Shown here: positions 52,259 through 61,595 of the stretch, piece by piece
Position numbering within the stretch: the first letter of the stretch is position 1
How the letters are laid out: every line of letters starts with the position of its first letter
DNA from: Noviluteimonas lactosilytica
Lineage (GTDB): Bacteria > Pseudomonadota > Gammaproteobacteria > Xanthomonadales > Xanthomonadaceae
NCBI RefSeq assembly: GCF_020866925.1
Contig: NZ_JAJGAK010000002.1
Location: forward strand, 62,001 to 126,000
Direction of reading: 5' to 3'
Length of the DNA stretch: 64,000 nt
Notes under the pieces: generated by a model
The model's database searches: none
Told to the model about the DNA's origin: nothing
What the model saw: the letters and a program-made list of their open reading frames with translations, nothing else
Program-made: the position numbers and the translations under genes

Positions 52259-55200
52259 TTAGAGGTCGATGCCGAAGCCGACGCCGGCGCTGGAATCGCT
52301 GCCGCTGAACGCGCCGCCGATGCTGATGGAGGCGCGATCGCCGATCTGCTTCGAGTAGCCGACCGAGAGCGCGCTTTCGCCGTTCTGCCAGCCCGCGCCG
52401 ACGCCGATGCGGCCGTTCTCGCTGCGGCTGTTCGCGGCGTTGATCGCCATGTTCAACATCGCCGCGCCCATCGCGCCCTGCTGGTCGATGCGTTCTTCCT
52501 GCTTGCCGAGGCGCAGGTTGAAGTCGTCGCTGAAGGCGGTGATCTGGTCGCCGAACGCCTGCATGCGCGCATCGGTGTAGGCGTTGGCGCTGTTGAGCGT
52601 CGCGGTCGCGCGCGTGTCGGTGTACGTGTTCGCACTGGCGAGCGTCGCCGCATCGCCCGCCTGCACCTGGCCGACGTTCGCGGCATCGGTCGTGGCGGTG
52701 CCGGTGGCGACGTTGGTGACGCGACGTTCGTGGCCTGCCGAACCGACGGACACGGTGTTCGCCTGGTCGGCGACCGAGCCTGCGCCGATCGCGACGCCGC
52801 CCTGCGCGGTGACCGTCGCACCCTGCCCGATCGCGGTGCCGCTGTCGGCGGTCACGTTCGCATTCGTGCCGATCGCGGTGTCGGTCGTGTCGGTTGCGTT
52901 GCTGCCGTTGCCGATGGCGAGGCCGTCGCCCATGCCCATCGGCATGCCGCCACCCGGCGTGGTTTCGAGCGTCGTGATGCGCGAACCCAGCGTCGTGATC
53001 GCGGTGTCCAGCGTGCTGACGTAGGCGTTGAGCGAACCCAGCGCGCTGTCGACCGCGCCGAACGCGCTGCCGACATCGGAGTACGCGCCGCCCTGGATGT
53101 CGTACGTCGGCATCGCGAACAGGCCGTCGGATCCCATCATCGCGCCGCCGCCGAACGCCGCCGCGATCCCGCCGAGCTGCGCCGCGCTGTTCGCGCCGAT
53201 CTCGACGAGCGCCGAGTTGAGCTGCCCGAAATTCACCGCATCGGTGTCCTGCGTGCCCGCGGCCACGTTGGTGAGCTGGCGTTCGCTGCCCGCGGCACCG
53301 ATCGACACGGTGTTCGCGCGGTCGGCGACCGAGTTCGCGCCGAGCGCGACGCTGTCGTCTTCCATCGCGATGCTGTTGTAGCCGAGCGCCGACGAATTCA
53401 TGCCGAGCGCGAAGGCGTTGGTGCCCGACGCCATCGAGTAATCGCCTTCCGCGTAGGCATAGGCGCCGAGCGCGGCGGCGTACTGGCCGAGCGCCTGCGC
53501 GTTGTCGCCGTAGGCCGCGGCCGATTCGCCGGAGGCGATGCTGGCGTTGCCGCTCGCGATCGCATTGAGGCCGGTCGCCGATGCACCGGCGCCGAACGCG
53601 ACGGCGTTGTCGGACATCGCCTGAGCGCCGCTACCGAAGGCGATCGCGTTGCTGGTGTCGCCGTCGGCGAGGTTGTCGACGAGCGCGTCCACGCCGATTG
53701 CGATGTTCGTCGTGCCGAAGCCGCCGAGCACCTGCGCGTTCGTGCCGATCGCGATGTCTTCGTGCCATGCCGCGATGGCGCCGTGGCCCAGCGCGACGCT
53801 GTCGATACCCCACGCCACGCTGTCGGCGCCGTTGGCGATCGCGAATGCGTCGTGCGCTTCGGTGCGATAGCCGATCGCGACGCTCTGGTGGCCGTGCGCA
53901 TCGGCGACGAAGCCGAGCGCGGCCGAACCGTTGATCACGGTCGGATCGAGCGAATTGAACTGGCCGGTGCCGCCGAGGCGGCTGTCGAAGTCGCTCGTGG
54001 CGGCGGCAGGACCGACGGCCGTGTCGTAGTTGCCCCACGCATAGCCTGCCGCGCCGAACACCTGCGCGCCGATGCCGAGCGCGGTCGAACGACCGTACGC
54101 GCCGGAGAAGCTCGGATTCGGACGCGGCGTCGCGCCGAATGCCAGGCCGTAGTCGAGATAACCGCCGACCGCACTCGAGCCCTTGCCGACCGCATACGTG
54201 TACGTGCCGAGCGCCATCGACTGGTTGCCGTAAGCGATCGCGCCGAAACCGATCGCGGTACCCCAACCGCGCACCGTCGCGGCGGACGAGCCGATGACCG
54301 TGCTGTTCTGGTCCTTGTACGTCGGCAGGTAGGTCGTGAAGCCGGTGACCGGATCCTTGATCGGAACGCCGGCGTCGCTGACGTTCGGCAGGATCACGTC
54401 GCCCTGCGTGGACGCACCCGCGCCGATCACGACGTTGCTCGTGCCCTGCGACGCAGCGCCCGTGCCGATGACCGTGGAGTTCGTCGCCAGGCCCGCGGCA
54501 TAGAACGGGCTCACGTCGCCGAAGCCGGTGACGAGCGTGCCGACCTTCGCCTCGGCGCGTGCGCCCTGGCCGATCACGATCGTGCCGTTGCCGTTCGCAC
54601 GCGCGCCGGTGCCGATCGCGACCGCGTTCGACGACGGCGTCGCCATCGTCGTCTGCACCATCGTCGTGACGCCGGCGGTGGTCGTCGCGGTGATGCCGTT
54701 GATGACGTTCTCGGTGGTCGCGCCGTTGCCCAGCGCGATGTTGTTGTTGCCGTTGGCGCGCGATGCGTTGCCGATCGCGATGCCGTTGGCATTGCTGGCC
54801 GGGCCGTTGGTCGTCGTCGACGTCGTGGTCACCGTGTTCGGCGTGCCCTGCACGGTGGTCTTGGTCGTCGTCGTGTTCAGCGACTGGGTCTGCGATGCGT
54901 TGCCGATCGCGACGCTGTTGTTGCCGGTCGCCACCGCGCGCACGCCCACTGCCACGGTGCCCGTGCCCAATGCCTGCGCGGCCGCGCCGATGGCGGTCGC
55001 GTTCGCGCCGTTGGCCCACGTGATTTCGTTGGCATCGACGGCGCCGTCGGCGTCGAGGTCGATCCACGACCCGATCGCCGTGGTGTTGTCGCCGGTCGCG
55101 GTGGTCTCGACGCCTTCGGCGACCGAGCCCTTGCCGTTCGCCTTGGCGCGCGGACCGCACGCCAGCGCATCGGCGCCCGGCGCGCTGCTGTCGACGGTCA

Positions 55201-55336
55201 GCGGAAGCCCGGTGGCCTGGTCGACGAGCTGGCAGTTGGTGCCGGCGATCGCGCTGGTCGAAAGCGCGGGCATGGTGAGCGCCGACATCAGCGCAAGGGT
55301 GAGGACGCGGCGTTGCAGTGGACGATTGGGTCGCAT
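52259..55336 (-). CDS. trimeric autotransporter adhesin (YadA-like), paralogue 2
   Basis: 1025-aa surface adhesin. The start MRPNRPLQRRVLTLALMSAL begins a signal peptide; an upstream 40-residue extension lacks signal character. After NCQLVDQATGLPLTVDSSAP comes a long head of AIGxxAxAxGxxSxA repeats with longer insertions than paralogue 1. Necks occur near residues 685 and 872 (VSIGAAGSERQLTNVAAGT; VSVGSAGHERRVTNVATGT), then a stalk and a YadA anchor ending SSAGVGFGIDL. The last about 60 residues are nearly identical to paralogue 1, while the heads differ. Confidence 0.95.
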   Translation of the reverse strand: MRPNRPLQRRVLTLALMSALTMPALSTSAIAGTNCQLVDQATGLPLTVDSSAPGADALACGPRAKANGKGSVAEGVETTATGDNTTAIGSWIDLDADGAVDANEITWANGANATAIGAAAQALGTGTVAVGVRAVATGNNSVAIGNASQTQSLNTTTTKTTVQGTPNTVTTTSTTTNGPASNANGIAIGNASRANGNNNIALGNGATTENVINGITATTTAGVTTMVQTTMATPSSNAVAIGTGARANGNGTIVIGQGARAEAKVGTLVTGFGDVSPFYAAGLATNSTVIGTGAASQGTSNVVIGAGASTQGDVILPNVSDAGVPIKDPVTGFTTYLPTYKDQNSTVIGSSAATVRGWGTAIGFGAIAYGNQSMALGTYTYAVGKGSSAVGGYLDYGLAFGATPRPNPSFSGAYGRSTALGIGAQVFGAAGYAWGNYDTAVGPAAATSDFDSRLGGTGQFNSLDPTVINGSAALGFVADAHGHQSVAIGYRTEAHDAFAIANGADSVAWGIDSVALGHGAIAAWHEDIAIGTNAQVLGGFGTTNIAIGVDALVDNLADGDTSNAIAFGSGAQAMSDNAVAFGAGASATGLNAIASGNASIASGESAAAYGDNAQALGQYAAALGAYAYAEGDYSMASGTNAFALGMNSSALGYNSIAMEDDSVALGANSVADRANTVSIGAAGSERQLTNVAAGTQDTDAVNFGQLNSALVEIGANSAAQLGGIAAAFGGGAMMGSDGLFAMPTYDIQGGAYSDVGSAFGAVDSALGSLNAYVSTLDTAITTLGSRITTLETTPGGGMPMGMGDGLAIGNGSNATDTTDTAIGTNANVTADSGTAIGQGATVTAQGGVAIGAGSVADQANTVSVGSAGHERRVTNVATGTATTDAANVGQVQAGDAATLASANTYTDTRATATLNSANAYTDARMQAFGDQITAFSDDFNLRLGKQEERIDQQGAMGAAMLNMAINAANSRSENGRIGVGAGWQNGESALSVGYSKQIGDRASISIGGAFSGSDSSAGVGFGIDL

Positions 55337-55507
55337 GTGACGGTCTCGAAGGAAGGTGGCCGGGGACGGCTCCGCGGCGACACCGCCCCCCGGCCAACTC
55401 CCCGACCCGCAACCTCGCCCGGCGACAGGCACGCCGGCTTGAGCGGGCGATGACAATCGCCCGCCGGTCGATCACATTTCGATGACAAGCGCGCAACAGC
55501 GCGCTGT

Positions 55508-57274
55508 CTACTTCATCGGCTTCTGATCCTGGTCGTAGGTTCCGACCAGTTCGCCTTTCGCGATGACATGGCCTTTCGCGGCCGCAAGGACCGCGTCGCG
55601 ATCCGCACCGGGCGGCAGTTCGAGCGTCGTGTCGAGCGCGAGCACCGCGAAGTGATAGTGGTGCGGCGGGTCCTCCGCGGGCGGGCGCGGCCCGAGGTAG
55701 CCGGTGTTGCCCTTGCTCGTCGCGCCTTGCATCAGCCCTTCCGGTTCGGTCAGGCGCGGCTGTTCCTGCAATCCTTCCGGCAGCGAGGTCGTCGTCGCGG
55801 GGATGTTCCAGGCGACCCAGTGGACGAACGGCGTGATGGGCTTCGCGTCCGGGTCCTCCATGATGATGGCGTACGACCTGGCGCCGTCGACGCGGGACCA
55901 CGCGATCGCGGGCGACACGCCGTCGTAGTACTCGCTGTGCTTTTTCGGTATCGCGGCCCCGGGCTTGATCGTCGGTGACGAGACTTCGATCGTGCCGGTC
56001 GCCTTCGTTTCCGGACGTTGCATCGCGACCGGAACGCCGATGCCCTGCTTCGCCTGCGCCTGCATCGGGCCCGCGGGTGGCGTGGCCTGCGAGCCGGCGC
56101 CCTGCGTGTTCGCCTGCGCGACGCGGTAGATCACACCGTTCGCATCGTCGCCGACGAGCAACGCGCCGTCCTTCGCGACCGCGAGGCCGACTGGCCGGCC
56201 GATGTGCGCGCGTCCATCGTCGACGAGGAAGCCCGTGAGGAAGGGGGTGATCGACTTCGGTTGCCCGTCCTCGAAGTCCACGCGTACCACTTCGTAGCCA
56301 GACGGGGGCTCGCGATTCCATGAACCGCGCATGGTCACGTAGGCATCGCCGTCTGGCGCGAACACGAGCTGCATCGGCGCGGCATGCGCGGTGTAACCGA
56401 GCACCATCGGCACACTGTCCTTCGCCCACTGTTCGCGCGTGATGCCGCCCGGTGGCGGCGCGCCCTGCACGTTGATCGCGTTGTCCCCGTACGCGTGCGG
56501 CCAGCCATACTTCTTTCCTTTCTCCAGCTTGTTGAGTTCTTCGGGCTGGAGATCGTCGCCGAGCGAGTCGATGCCGTGGTCGACGCCCCACAACTCGCCG
56601 GTCGACGGATTCCAGGCAAAGCCGATCGTGTTGCGCAGGCCGCTGGCGAACACCGTGCGCGACTTGCCGTCGGGCGAGGCGCGCAGCAGGGTCGCGGCTT
56701 CGGGATTGCTTTCGTTGCACGCGTTGCAGGTGGAGCCGACGCTGATGTAAAGCATGCCGTCGGGGCCGAAGGCGAGCGTGCGGTTGCCGTGCTGCCCGCC
56801 ATCGGGCAAATCGCCGAGCAGCATGTCCAGTGGGCCGAGCGTGCCGTCGGGCTGGATGTCGGCCGCGAAGACTTCCTTGACCGTCGCGATGTAGATCTTG
56901 CCGTCGTGGATCGCGAGCCCGTGCGCGCCCGCGCGATGCGCGACCTGCACGGGCGCACCGTCGGCCCTGCCATCGCCATTGGCGTCCTTCAGCATCAGCA
57001 CGTCGCCCTGGTCGCGACGACTGACGTACACGGTGCCGTCCGGCGCGACCTGGAGGATGCGTGCGTTCTTCAGGTCTTTCGCGAACACCCCGACGCGATA
57101 ACCATCGGCGACCTCGAGCGCTGCGATGCGCTCCGGGGTGGCGTCGACTTTCGCGGGCTTCACCACGTGCGTTTCGATCGCTTGCTTCGCGCTCTCGTCC
57201 TGCGCCCATGCGCCCGTGCACGCGAGCGCGCATGCGATGCCGATCAGGTTCCGTTGCAGGGCATTCCGTTTCAT
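55508..57274 (-). CDS. PQQ-type sugar dehydrogenase fused to a PEBP domain
   Basis: 588-aa periplasmic protein (signal MKRNALQRNLIGIACALACT, cleavage near AWAQ). Residues about 45-420 are a sorbosone/glucose-dehydrogenase-type beta-propeller: DGYRVGVFAKDLKNARILQV, AHGLAIHDGKIYIATVKEVF, NRTLAFGPDGMLYISVGSTC, YGWPHAYGDN and IGRPVGLAVAKDGALLVGDD. From about 431 a YbhB/YbcL-type PEBP domain follows (SPTIKPGAAIPKKHSEYYDG, SYAIIMEDPDAKPITPFVHW, GNTGYLGPRPPAEDPPHHYH). The start is the Met preceding the signal; an earlier Met adds 34 residues. The fused layout suggests a bound small ligand, but the substrate is unknown. Confidence 0.88.
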   Translation of the reverse strand: MKRNALQRNLIGIACALACTGAWAQDESAKQAIETHVVKPAKVDATPERIAALEVADGYRVGVFAKDLKNARILQVAPDGTVYVSRRDQGDVLMLKDANGDGRADGAPVQVAHRAGAHGLAIHDGKIYIATVKEVFAADIQPDGTLGPLDMLLGDLPDGGQHGNRTLAFGPDGMLYISVGSTCNACNESNPEAATLLRASPDGKSRTVFASGLRNTIGFAWNPSTGELWGVDHGIDSLGDDLQPEELNKLEKGKKYGWPHAYGDNAINVQGAPPPGGITREQWAKDSVPMVLGYTAHAAPMQLVFAPDGDAYVTMRGSWNREPPSGYEVVRVDFEDGQPKSITPFLTGFLVDDGRAHIGRPVGLAVAKDGALLVGDDANGVIYRVAQANTQGAGSQATPPAGPMQAQAKQGIGVPVAMQRPETKATGTIEVSSPTIKPGAAIPKKHSEYYDGVSPAIAWSRVDGARSYAIIMEDPDAKPITPFVHWVAWNIPATTTSLPEGLQEQPRLTEPEGLMQGATSKGNTGYLGPRPPAEDPPHHYHFAVLALDTTLELPPGADRDAVLAAAKGHVIAKGELVGTYDQDQKPMK

Positions 57275-57417
57275 GGCGATTCTCCGAAGGCGTTCGATGC
57301 TGGAAAGTCGCGAGTCCACGCGTGGTGACGCGACGCGCCTCATCGGGGAAAACCGTTCCGGATGCGCCGCATTCACCGCGCGAGCGACAGGATCGAAGTC
57401 CCCGCCCGAGGCTTCCC

Positions 57418-57816
57418 ATGGCCGCCCACGCGAAATTGTTCACGCGCCTGTCCAAGCGTGCGGCGCGATTCACGGGATCGGCGACGTGCTTCGCCGTCGC
57501 ATTCGGCATCGTCGTCGCCTGGGCGTTGACCGGGCCGCTGTTCGGCTTCGGCGAAACGTGGCAACTCGTCATCAATACCGGCACGACGATCATCACCTTC
57601 CTGATGGTCTTCCTCATCCAGAACACGCAGAACCGCGATACCGAGGCGATCCAGATCAAGCTCGACGAACTGCTGCGTTCGCATCGGCCGGCGAACAACG
57701 CACTGCTCGACCTGGAGGAACTCGAAGAGGAAGAGCTGGACGAGTTGCGCAAGTCGTACGAGGCGCTCGCGGAGAAGAGTCGGCAGCGACGCGGGCCCGC
57801 GCGGGGCGCGCGTTAG
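57418..57816 (+). CDS. low-affinity iron permease family membrane protein
   Basis: 132-aa protein with two membrane helices (about residues 20-45 and 50-70): FAVAFGIVVAWALTGPLFGF, then INTGTTIITFLMVFLIQNTQ, NRDTEAIQIKLDELLRS. These are the conserved blocks of the small bacterial Fet4-like family. The C-terminus is acidic then basic (LEELEEEELDELRKSYEA). Transport of iron is assumed from the family name and not demonstrated by sequence. It converges with the isochorismatase gene, stops overlapping by 4 bp. Confidence 0.88.
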   Translation: MAAHAKLFTRLSKRAARFTGSATCFAVAFGIVVAWALTGPLFGFGETWQLVINTGTTIITFLMVFLIQNTQNRDTEAIQIKLDELLRSHRPANNALLDLEELEEEELDELRKSYEALAEKSRQRRGPARGAR

Positions 57817-58376
57817 AGACGCAGGCGCGACGACGGCGTCGTGTCGACCTGGAACGACACGCGCATCACCCGCAACGCACCGGCGTTGCGCGGGGTGGTT
57901 TCCGCCTGCACGCAGTCCGACGGCACGATCGTGACGTACCCGTGCATGTGCGCGTCGATGGCCGACGCGAGCACGCAGGCATCCGTCGCGACGCCGCAGA
58001 GCACGACACGCGACACACCCAGCTGTGCGAGCAACATGCGAAGCGGCGTCTCGAAGAACACCGAATGGCGGGGCTTGAGCACGTAGTAGTCGGTGTCGTC
58101 GGGCCGCAACGCTTCGACGAGCGCCCTGCCCGGCCCCTGCGCGCACGCATCGACGAGTTCGCGGAAATCCATGTGCCACGCGCCGAAGTTGTCGTTCGCG
58201 TAGATCACCGGCAGCCCGCGCGACACGAACCGCGCTTTCAATCGCGCGATGCGGCGCGCCGCCGGGGTCGCGCGCTTCGCCAGCCGCGAACCCTCGGGGA
58301 AGTCCAGCGTATTCATCATGTCGATGATCACCAGCGCGGTGGTGCCAGCGCGCTTGCGCGTCGTCTTGCGTGCCAT
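57813..58376 (-). CDS. isochorismatase family cysteine hydrolase
   Basis: 187-aa hydrolase: TTALVIIDMMNTLDFPEG (catalytic Asp), YYVLKPRHSVFFETPL (Lys), VVLCGVATDACVLASAIDAH with the nucleophile Cys in ATDACV. A basic N-terminal tag (MARKTTRKRAG) precedes the fold. Substrate unknown; relatives include amidases of the nicotinamidase type. Confidence 0.9.
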   Translation of the reverse strand: MARKTTRKRAGTTALVIIDMMNTLDFPEGSRLAKRATPAARRIARLKARFVSRGLPVIYANDNFGAWHMDFRELVDACAQGPGRALVEALRPDDTDYYVLKPRHSVFFETPLRMLLAQLGVSRVVLCGVATDACVLASAIDAHMHGYVTIVPSDCVQAETTPRNAGALRVMRVSFQVDTTPSSRLRL

Positions 58377-58570
58377 GCGACACAACCTCGTGGCCCGCGC
58401 GCCAACACGGCGTGAAGCGGCGACGCGTGCAATCGCGGTGACACTCGCCCGACCGGGCGGCTCGTCAGGGAACAAGTTTCCGCGCGACGCGATGCGCGTA
58501 CGGCTGCTTTCGTGCGATGCCCACATGCGCCGCGTCACCGTGGACGCGTTCACTGCAAGGAGGAACGAAC

Positions 58571-59116
58571 ATGAACCGCGACATGCAATCCCTTTCGCTC
58601 GCCGCTGCGCTGGCGGCACTGTTGGCCGCGCCCGTCGTGACGGCATCGGAGACACCGGCCACCGCGGCAAGCGACGTGTCCGCCGACGCCGACGCGTTGT
58701 CGATCGTCGCCACCGTCGACAAGGACGAAATCGCCGCCGCAAAGCAGGCGCAGGGCAAGAAACTCGACGCAGGCGCGATGGACTACGCCCGCATGATGGA
58801 GCGCGACCACAAGTCGAATCTCGACGCAACGCGTGCATTGGCAAAACAGGGCGGCAAGGAGATGTCGGCCGACGCGAAGCAGGTGCACGACAAGAATGCC
58901 GCGACGCTCGCGAGGATCGGGAAGCTGGACGGCGCCGAGTACCAGGCGGCCTACGTCGACGCGATGGTGAAAGGCCACACGGAAGTCCTGGCCAAACTCG
59001 ACAACGAGCTCATTCCCAACGCGAAGGACGCCGACGTCAAGGCGCACCTGCAGAAGACGCGGACCGCGGTGTCCACGCACCTCGACCACGCGAAGTCGTT
59101 GCAGGCCGCGCGCTGA
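58571..59116 (+). CDS. exported DUF4142 protein
   Basis: 181-aa protein with a signal peptide (MNRDMQSLSLAAALAALLAA, cleavage near VTAS) and a ferritin-like helical DUF4142 domain: VDKDEIAAAKQAQGKKLDAG, DYARMMERDHKSNLDATRAL, YQAAYVDAMVKGHTEVLAKL. AAGGAGGAACGAAC gives a strong start. DUF4142 proteins are common in stress-related gene sets of soil proteobacteria; the activity is unknown. Confidence 0.92.
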   Translation: MNRDMQSLSLAAALAALLAAPVVTASETPATAASDVSADADALSIVATVDKDEIAAAKQAQGKKLDAGAMDYARMMERDHKSNLDATRALAKQGGKEMSADAKQVHDKNAATLARIGKLDGAEYQAAYVDAMVKGHTEVLAKLDNELIPNAKDADVKAHLQKTRTAVSTHLDHAKSLQAAR

Positions 59117-59124
59117 GTCTCCAG

Positions 59125-60234
59125 GTGCACCCCGCCGACCGCGCGCGTCGCTTCTTCGACGATACGCCCGAACATGCCGCCTTGCTCCTTTCGGAGGACG
59201 GCACGATCGAATGGGCGAACCCCGCCGCAGCCGTGATCTTCAGCGATAACGGCCTGGTGGGTCGCCACGTGTCCGCATGCTTCGCGGAAGAAGATGTCGA
59301 AGCCGGCATTCCCGAGATGGAGCGAACGATCGCGCGCGCATCCGGCCTCATGGAAGACGATCGCTGGATGCGCCGCGCGGATGGCTCGCGCTTCTGGGCG
59401 GAGGGCGCCACGGTCGCGCTCAGGGACGGACGTGGCGGATTCGTGAAGCTGTTGCGCAATCGCACCACGCAGAAGATGGCGATGGAAACATTGCGCAACC
59501 AGTACGAGGAGCGCGCGCGTCATTCGCGCCACTGCGAGACCGCGATGGCGACGCTCGCGCACGAGTTGCGCAATCCGCTCGCCTCGATCAAGGCCTGTGG
59601 CCACCTCCTCGAACGCCTGCCGACGGGCGATGACCGCATCGCGGGCACGTACGCGATCCTGGGACGCAATGTCGGCGAGGCCACGCGCTTGCTCGAAGAC
59701 CTGTTGGATGCGTCTCGCGGGGCGACCGGCAAGATGGGGGTGCACGTCGAGTCCATCGCCGTCGACGAAATGCTGCGCACGGCGATCCGTACCGCGCAGG
59801 AACGGGCGCGCACGCCGCGGCGCGTCGATCTGTTCCTGCCCGATGCGCCCGGGCGCATCGAAGCCGATCCGCTGCGGATGCAGCAGGTGTTCGTCAACCT
59901 GGTCGGCAATGCGTTGCGCTATACGCCGTCGAGCGGCCGGGTCTGGGTCACCGCGGTCGCGCTGGAGGACAACCTGCTCGTCAAGGTGCAGGACACCGGC
60001 ATCGGCATGACGCCGGAAGTCCTCGTCGATGTGTTCCAGATGTTCAGCCAGGCCAGCGATGCGACATTCTCCGGTGGCCTGGGCATCGGGTTGGCCCTCG
60101 TGAAACAGATCGTCGAACTGCACGGAGGCAGCGTGCAGGCGCAAAGCGATGGTCTAGGCCACGGCAGCAAGTTCCTCGTCACCTTGCCGATCCGGCAACC
60201 ATCCCCCGACGCCGCGCCGGCCGCGATCGGGTGA
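59125..60234 (+). CDS. PAS-domain soluble sensor histidine kinase
   Basis: 369-aa kinase without membrane helices. A PAS domain (about residues 15-125; HAALLLSEDGTIEWANPAAA, IFSDNGLVGRHVSACFAEED) leads to HisKA with the acceptor in MATLAHELRNPLASIKACGH (His near 149) and HATPase with FVNLVGNALRYTPSSG, VQDTGIGMTPEVLVDVFQMF, GLGIGLALVKQIVELHGG. The GTG at 59125 is the best in-frame start after the DUF4142 stop. No response regulator is adjacent. Confidence 0.9.
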   Translation: MHPADRARRFFDDTPEHAALLLSEDGTIEWANPAAAVIFSDNGLVGRHVSACFAEEDVEAGIPEMERTIARASGLMEDDRWMRRADGSRFWAEGATVALRDGRGGFVKLLRNRTTQKMAMETLRNQYEERARHSRHCETAMATLAHELRNPLASIKACGHLLERLPTGDDRIAGTYAILGRNVGEATRLLEDLLDASRGATGKMGVHVESIAVDEMLRTAIRTAQERARTPRRVDLFLPDAPGRIEADPLRMQQVFVNLVGNALRYTPSSGRVWVTAVALEDNLLVKVQDTGIGMTPEVLVDVFQMFSQASDATFSGGLGIGLALVKQIVELHGGSVQAQSDGLGHGSKFLVTLPIRQPSPDAAPAAIG

Positions 60235-60348
60235 TCCGCATTGCGCGATGACGGCGGGGTGACAGCGGCCGACCGGCGCGCCGCGCTTTACGCGACCTCC
60301 ACCGCGGCGACGCCAACATCCGAGCAGCCCAACGAAGGAGTAGGCCCC

Positions 60349-60870
60349 ATGGCACGCGACATCCTGGCAACGCTGAAGGACGAACACGAGAAGCTGCGCA
60401 AGTTGTTCGAGGAAATGAAGTCGACCACCGACCGCGCGGTGAAGACGCGCGCGGACCTGCTCGAGGAAATCGAAGCGAACCTCATCCCGCACGCGAAGTG
60501 GGAAGAGAAGGTGTTCTACCCCGCCTTCAAGGAACGCGCCGACCGCGACGGACTGCAGACGCACGCCGAAGCGCTCGCCGAACACCACGCGGTCGAGCAG
60601 ACCGTGATCCCCGAAGTCCATGCCGCCGAACCGGGCACGCCCGATTTCGCGGGCCGCACCAAGGTCTTCGGTGAGTTCATCGACCACCACGCGAAGGAAG
60701 AAGAGAAGACGATGTTCAAGATGGCGCGCGAGATGTTCAGCGCCGAGGAACGCGCGCAGATGGACGAGGAGTACGAGCAGTGGAAGGCCTCCCCGGACGC
60801 CGAACGCATGGTGCAGGCGGAGAAGGCGAAGGCGGTCGCGAAGAGCAGCGCCGGCGCCATGCGCCAGTAA
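60349..60870 (+). CDS. hemerythrin-type HHE domain protein
   Basis: 173-aa four-helix protein with iron-ligand histidines in LKDEHEKLRKLFEEM, HAKWEEKVFYPAFKERA, HAEALAEHHAVEQTVIPEVH and FIDHHAKEEEKTMFKMARE. It is predicted to bind di-iron and sense or store oxygen or nitric oxide. AAGGAG precedes the ATG; an in-frame upstream start at 60241 lacks support. It is followed by a DUF6766 membrane gene 22 bp later. Confidence 0.92.
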   Translation: MARDILATLKDEHEKLRKLFEEMKSTTDRAVKTRADLLEEIEANLIPHAKWEEKVFYPAFKERADRDGLQTHAEALAEHHAVEQTVIPEVHAAEPGTPDFAGRTKVFGEFIDHHAKEEEKTMFKMAREMFSAEERAQMDEEYEQWKASPDAERMVQAEKAKAVAKSSAGAMRQ

Positions 60871-60892
60871 GCTTCCCGAGGAACAGGTCGCC

Positions 60893-61564
60893 ATGGCGCG
60901 TACCAACGAGCACCCGTTCCGACGATTCCTCAGGCACAACGCACTCTCGCTCGTCGCCCTCGCGCTGGTGCTGGTCTCGCTCGCGGGCCAGCTCCTCGCG
61001 GGGCATCGCGTCTACAACGCAGAGCGTCTGGAACTCGGTCTGCTGCCATTGACCATGGGTGCGTACCTCACGAGCGGCCACGCGATGTCCGCGACGTTCG
61101 AGAACTGGGAAAGCGAGTTCCTGCAGATGGGCATGTTCGTGATGCTTACCGTCGTGCTGCGGCAGAAGGGCTCCGCCGAATCCCGGCCGATGTCGAAATC
61201 CCAGGAAGATCCGCGCATCGAGCGTGGGCCGAAGCCGTGGCCCGTGCGCGCGGGCGGGATCTGGAAGGCGCTCTACGCGCATTCGCTCGCCGCCGCGTTC
61301 TTTGCGATGTTCTTCGTTTCCTTCGCGTTGCATGCCGACGGCAGTTGGCGTCGCGACGCCATCGAACGCGTCGCGCGCCACGAACCCACGATCGGACTGC
61401 TCGCCTACCTGCAGAGTGCGGACTTCTGGTTCGAGTCCTTCCAGAACTGGCAGAGCGAATTCCTCGCGGTGCTGTCGCTCGTGGTGCTGAGCATCTGGTT
61501 GCGGCAGAAGGATTCGCCGCAATCGAAACCGCTCGAGGCGCCGCACTCGCAGACAGGCACCTGA
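60893..61564 (+). CDS. DUF6766 family membrane protein
   Basis: 223-aa protein with four membrane segments arranged as two related halves: NALSLVALALVLVSLAGQLL and SEFLQMGMFVMLTVVLRQKG in the first half, LAAAFFAMFFVSFALHADGS and SEFLAVLSLVVLSIWLRQKD in the second. Repeated FENWESEFLQ / FQNWQSEFLA motifs show the internal duplication. Function unknown; it is co-directional with hemerythrin and preceded by a GAGGAACAGG ribosome-binding region. Confidence 0.88.
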   Translation: MARTNEHPFRRFLRHNALSLVALALVLVSLAGQLLAGHRVYNAERLELGLLPLTMGAYLTSGHAMSATFENWESEFLQMGMFVMLTVVLRQKGSAESRPMSKSQEDPRIERGPKPWPVRAGGIWKALYAHSLAAAFFAMFFVSFALHADGSWRRDAIERVARHEPTIGLLAYLQSADFWFESFQNWQSEFLAVLSLVVLSIWLRQKDSPQSKPLEAPHSQTGT

Positions 61565-61595
61565 CCGCTTGCCGCGGTCGCGGTCTGCCCGGCGC

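Noticed and set aside
49970-55453. 1827-codon open frame on the plus strand, and other very long frames opposite the adhesin and mannosidase genes
   Set aside because: They are Arg/Asp/Ala-rich shadows antisense to clear genes in GC-rich DNA and show no domain motifs.
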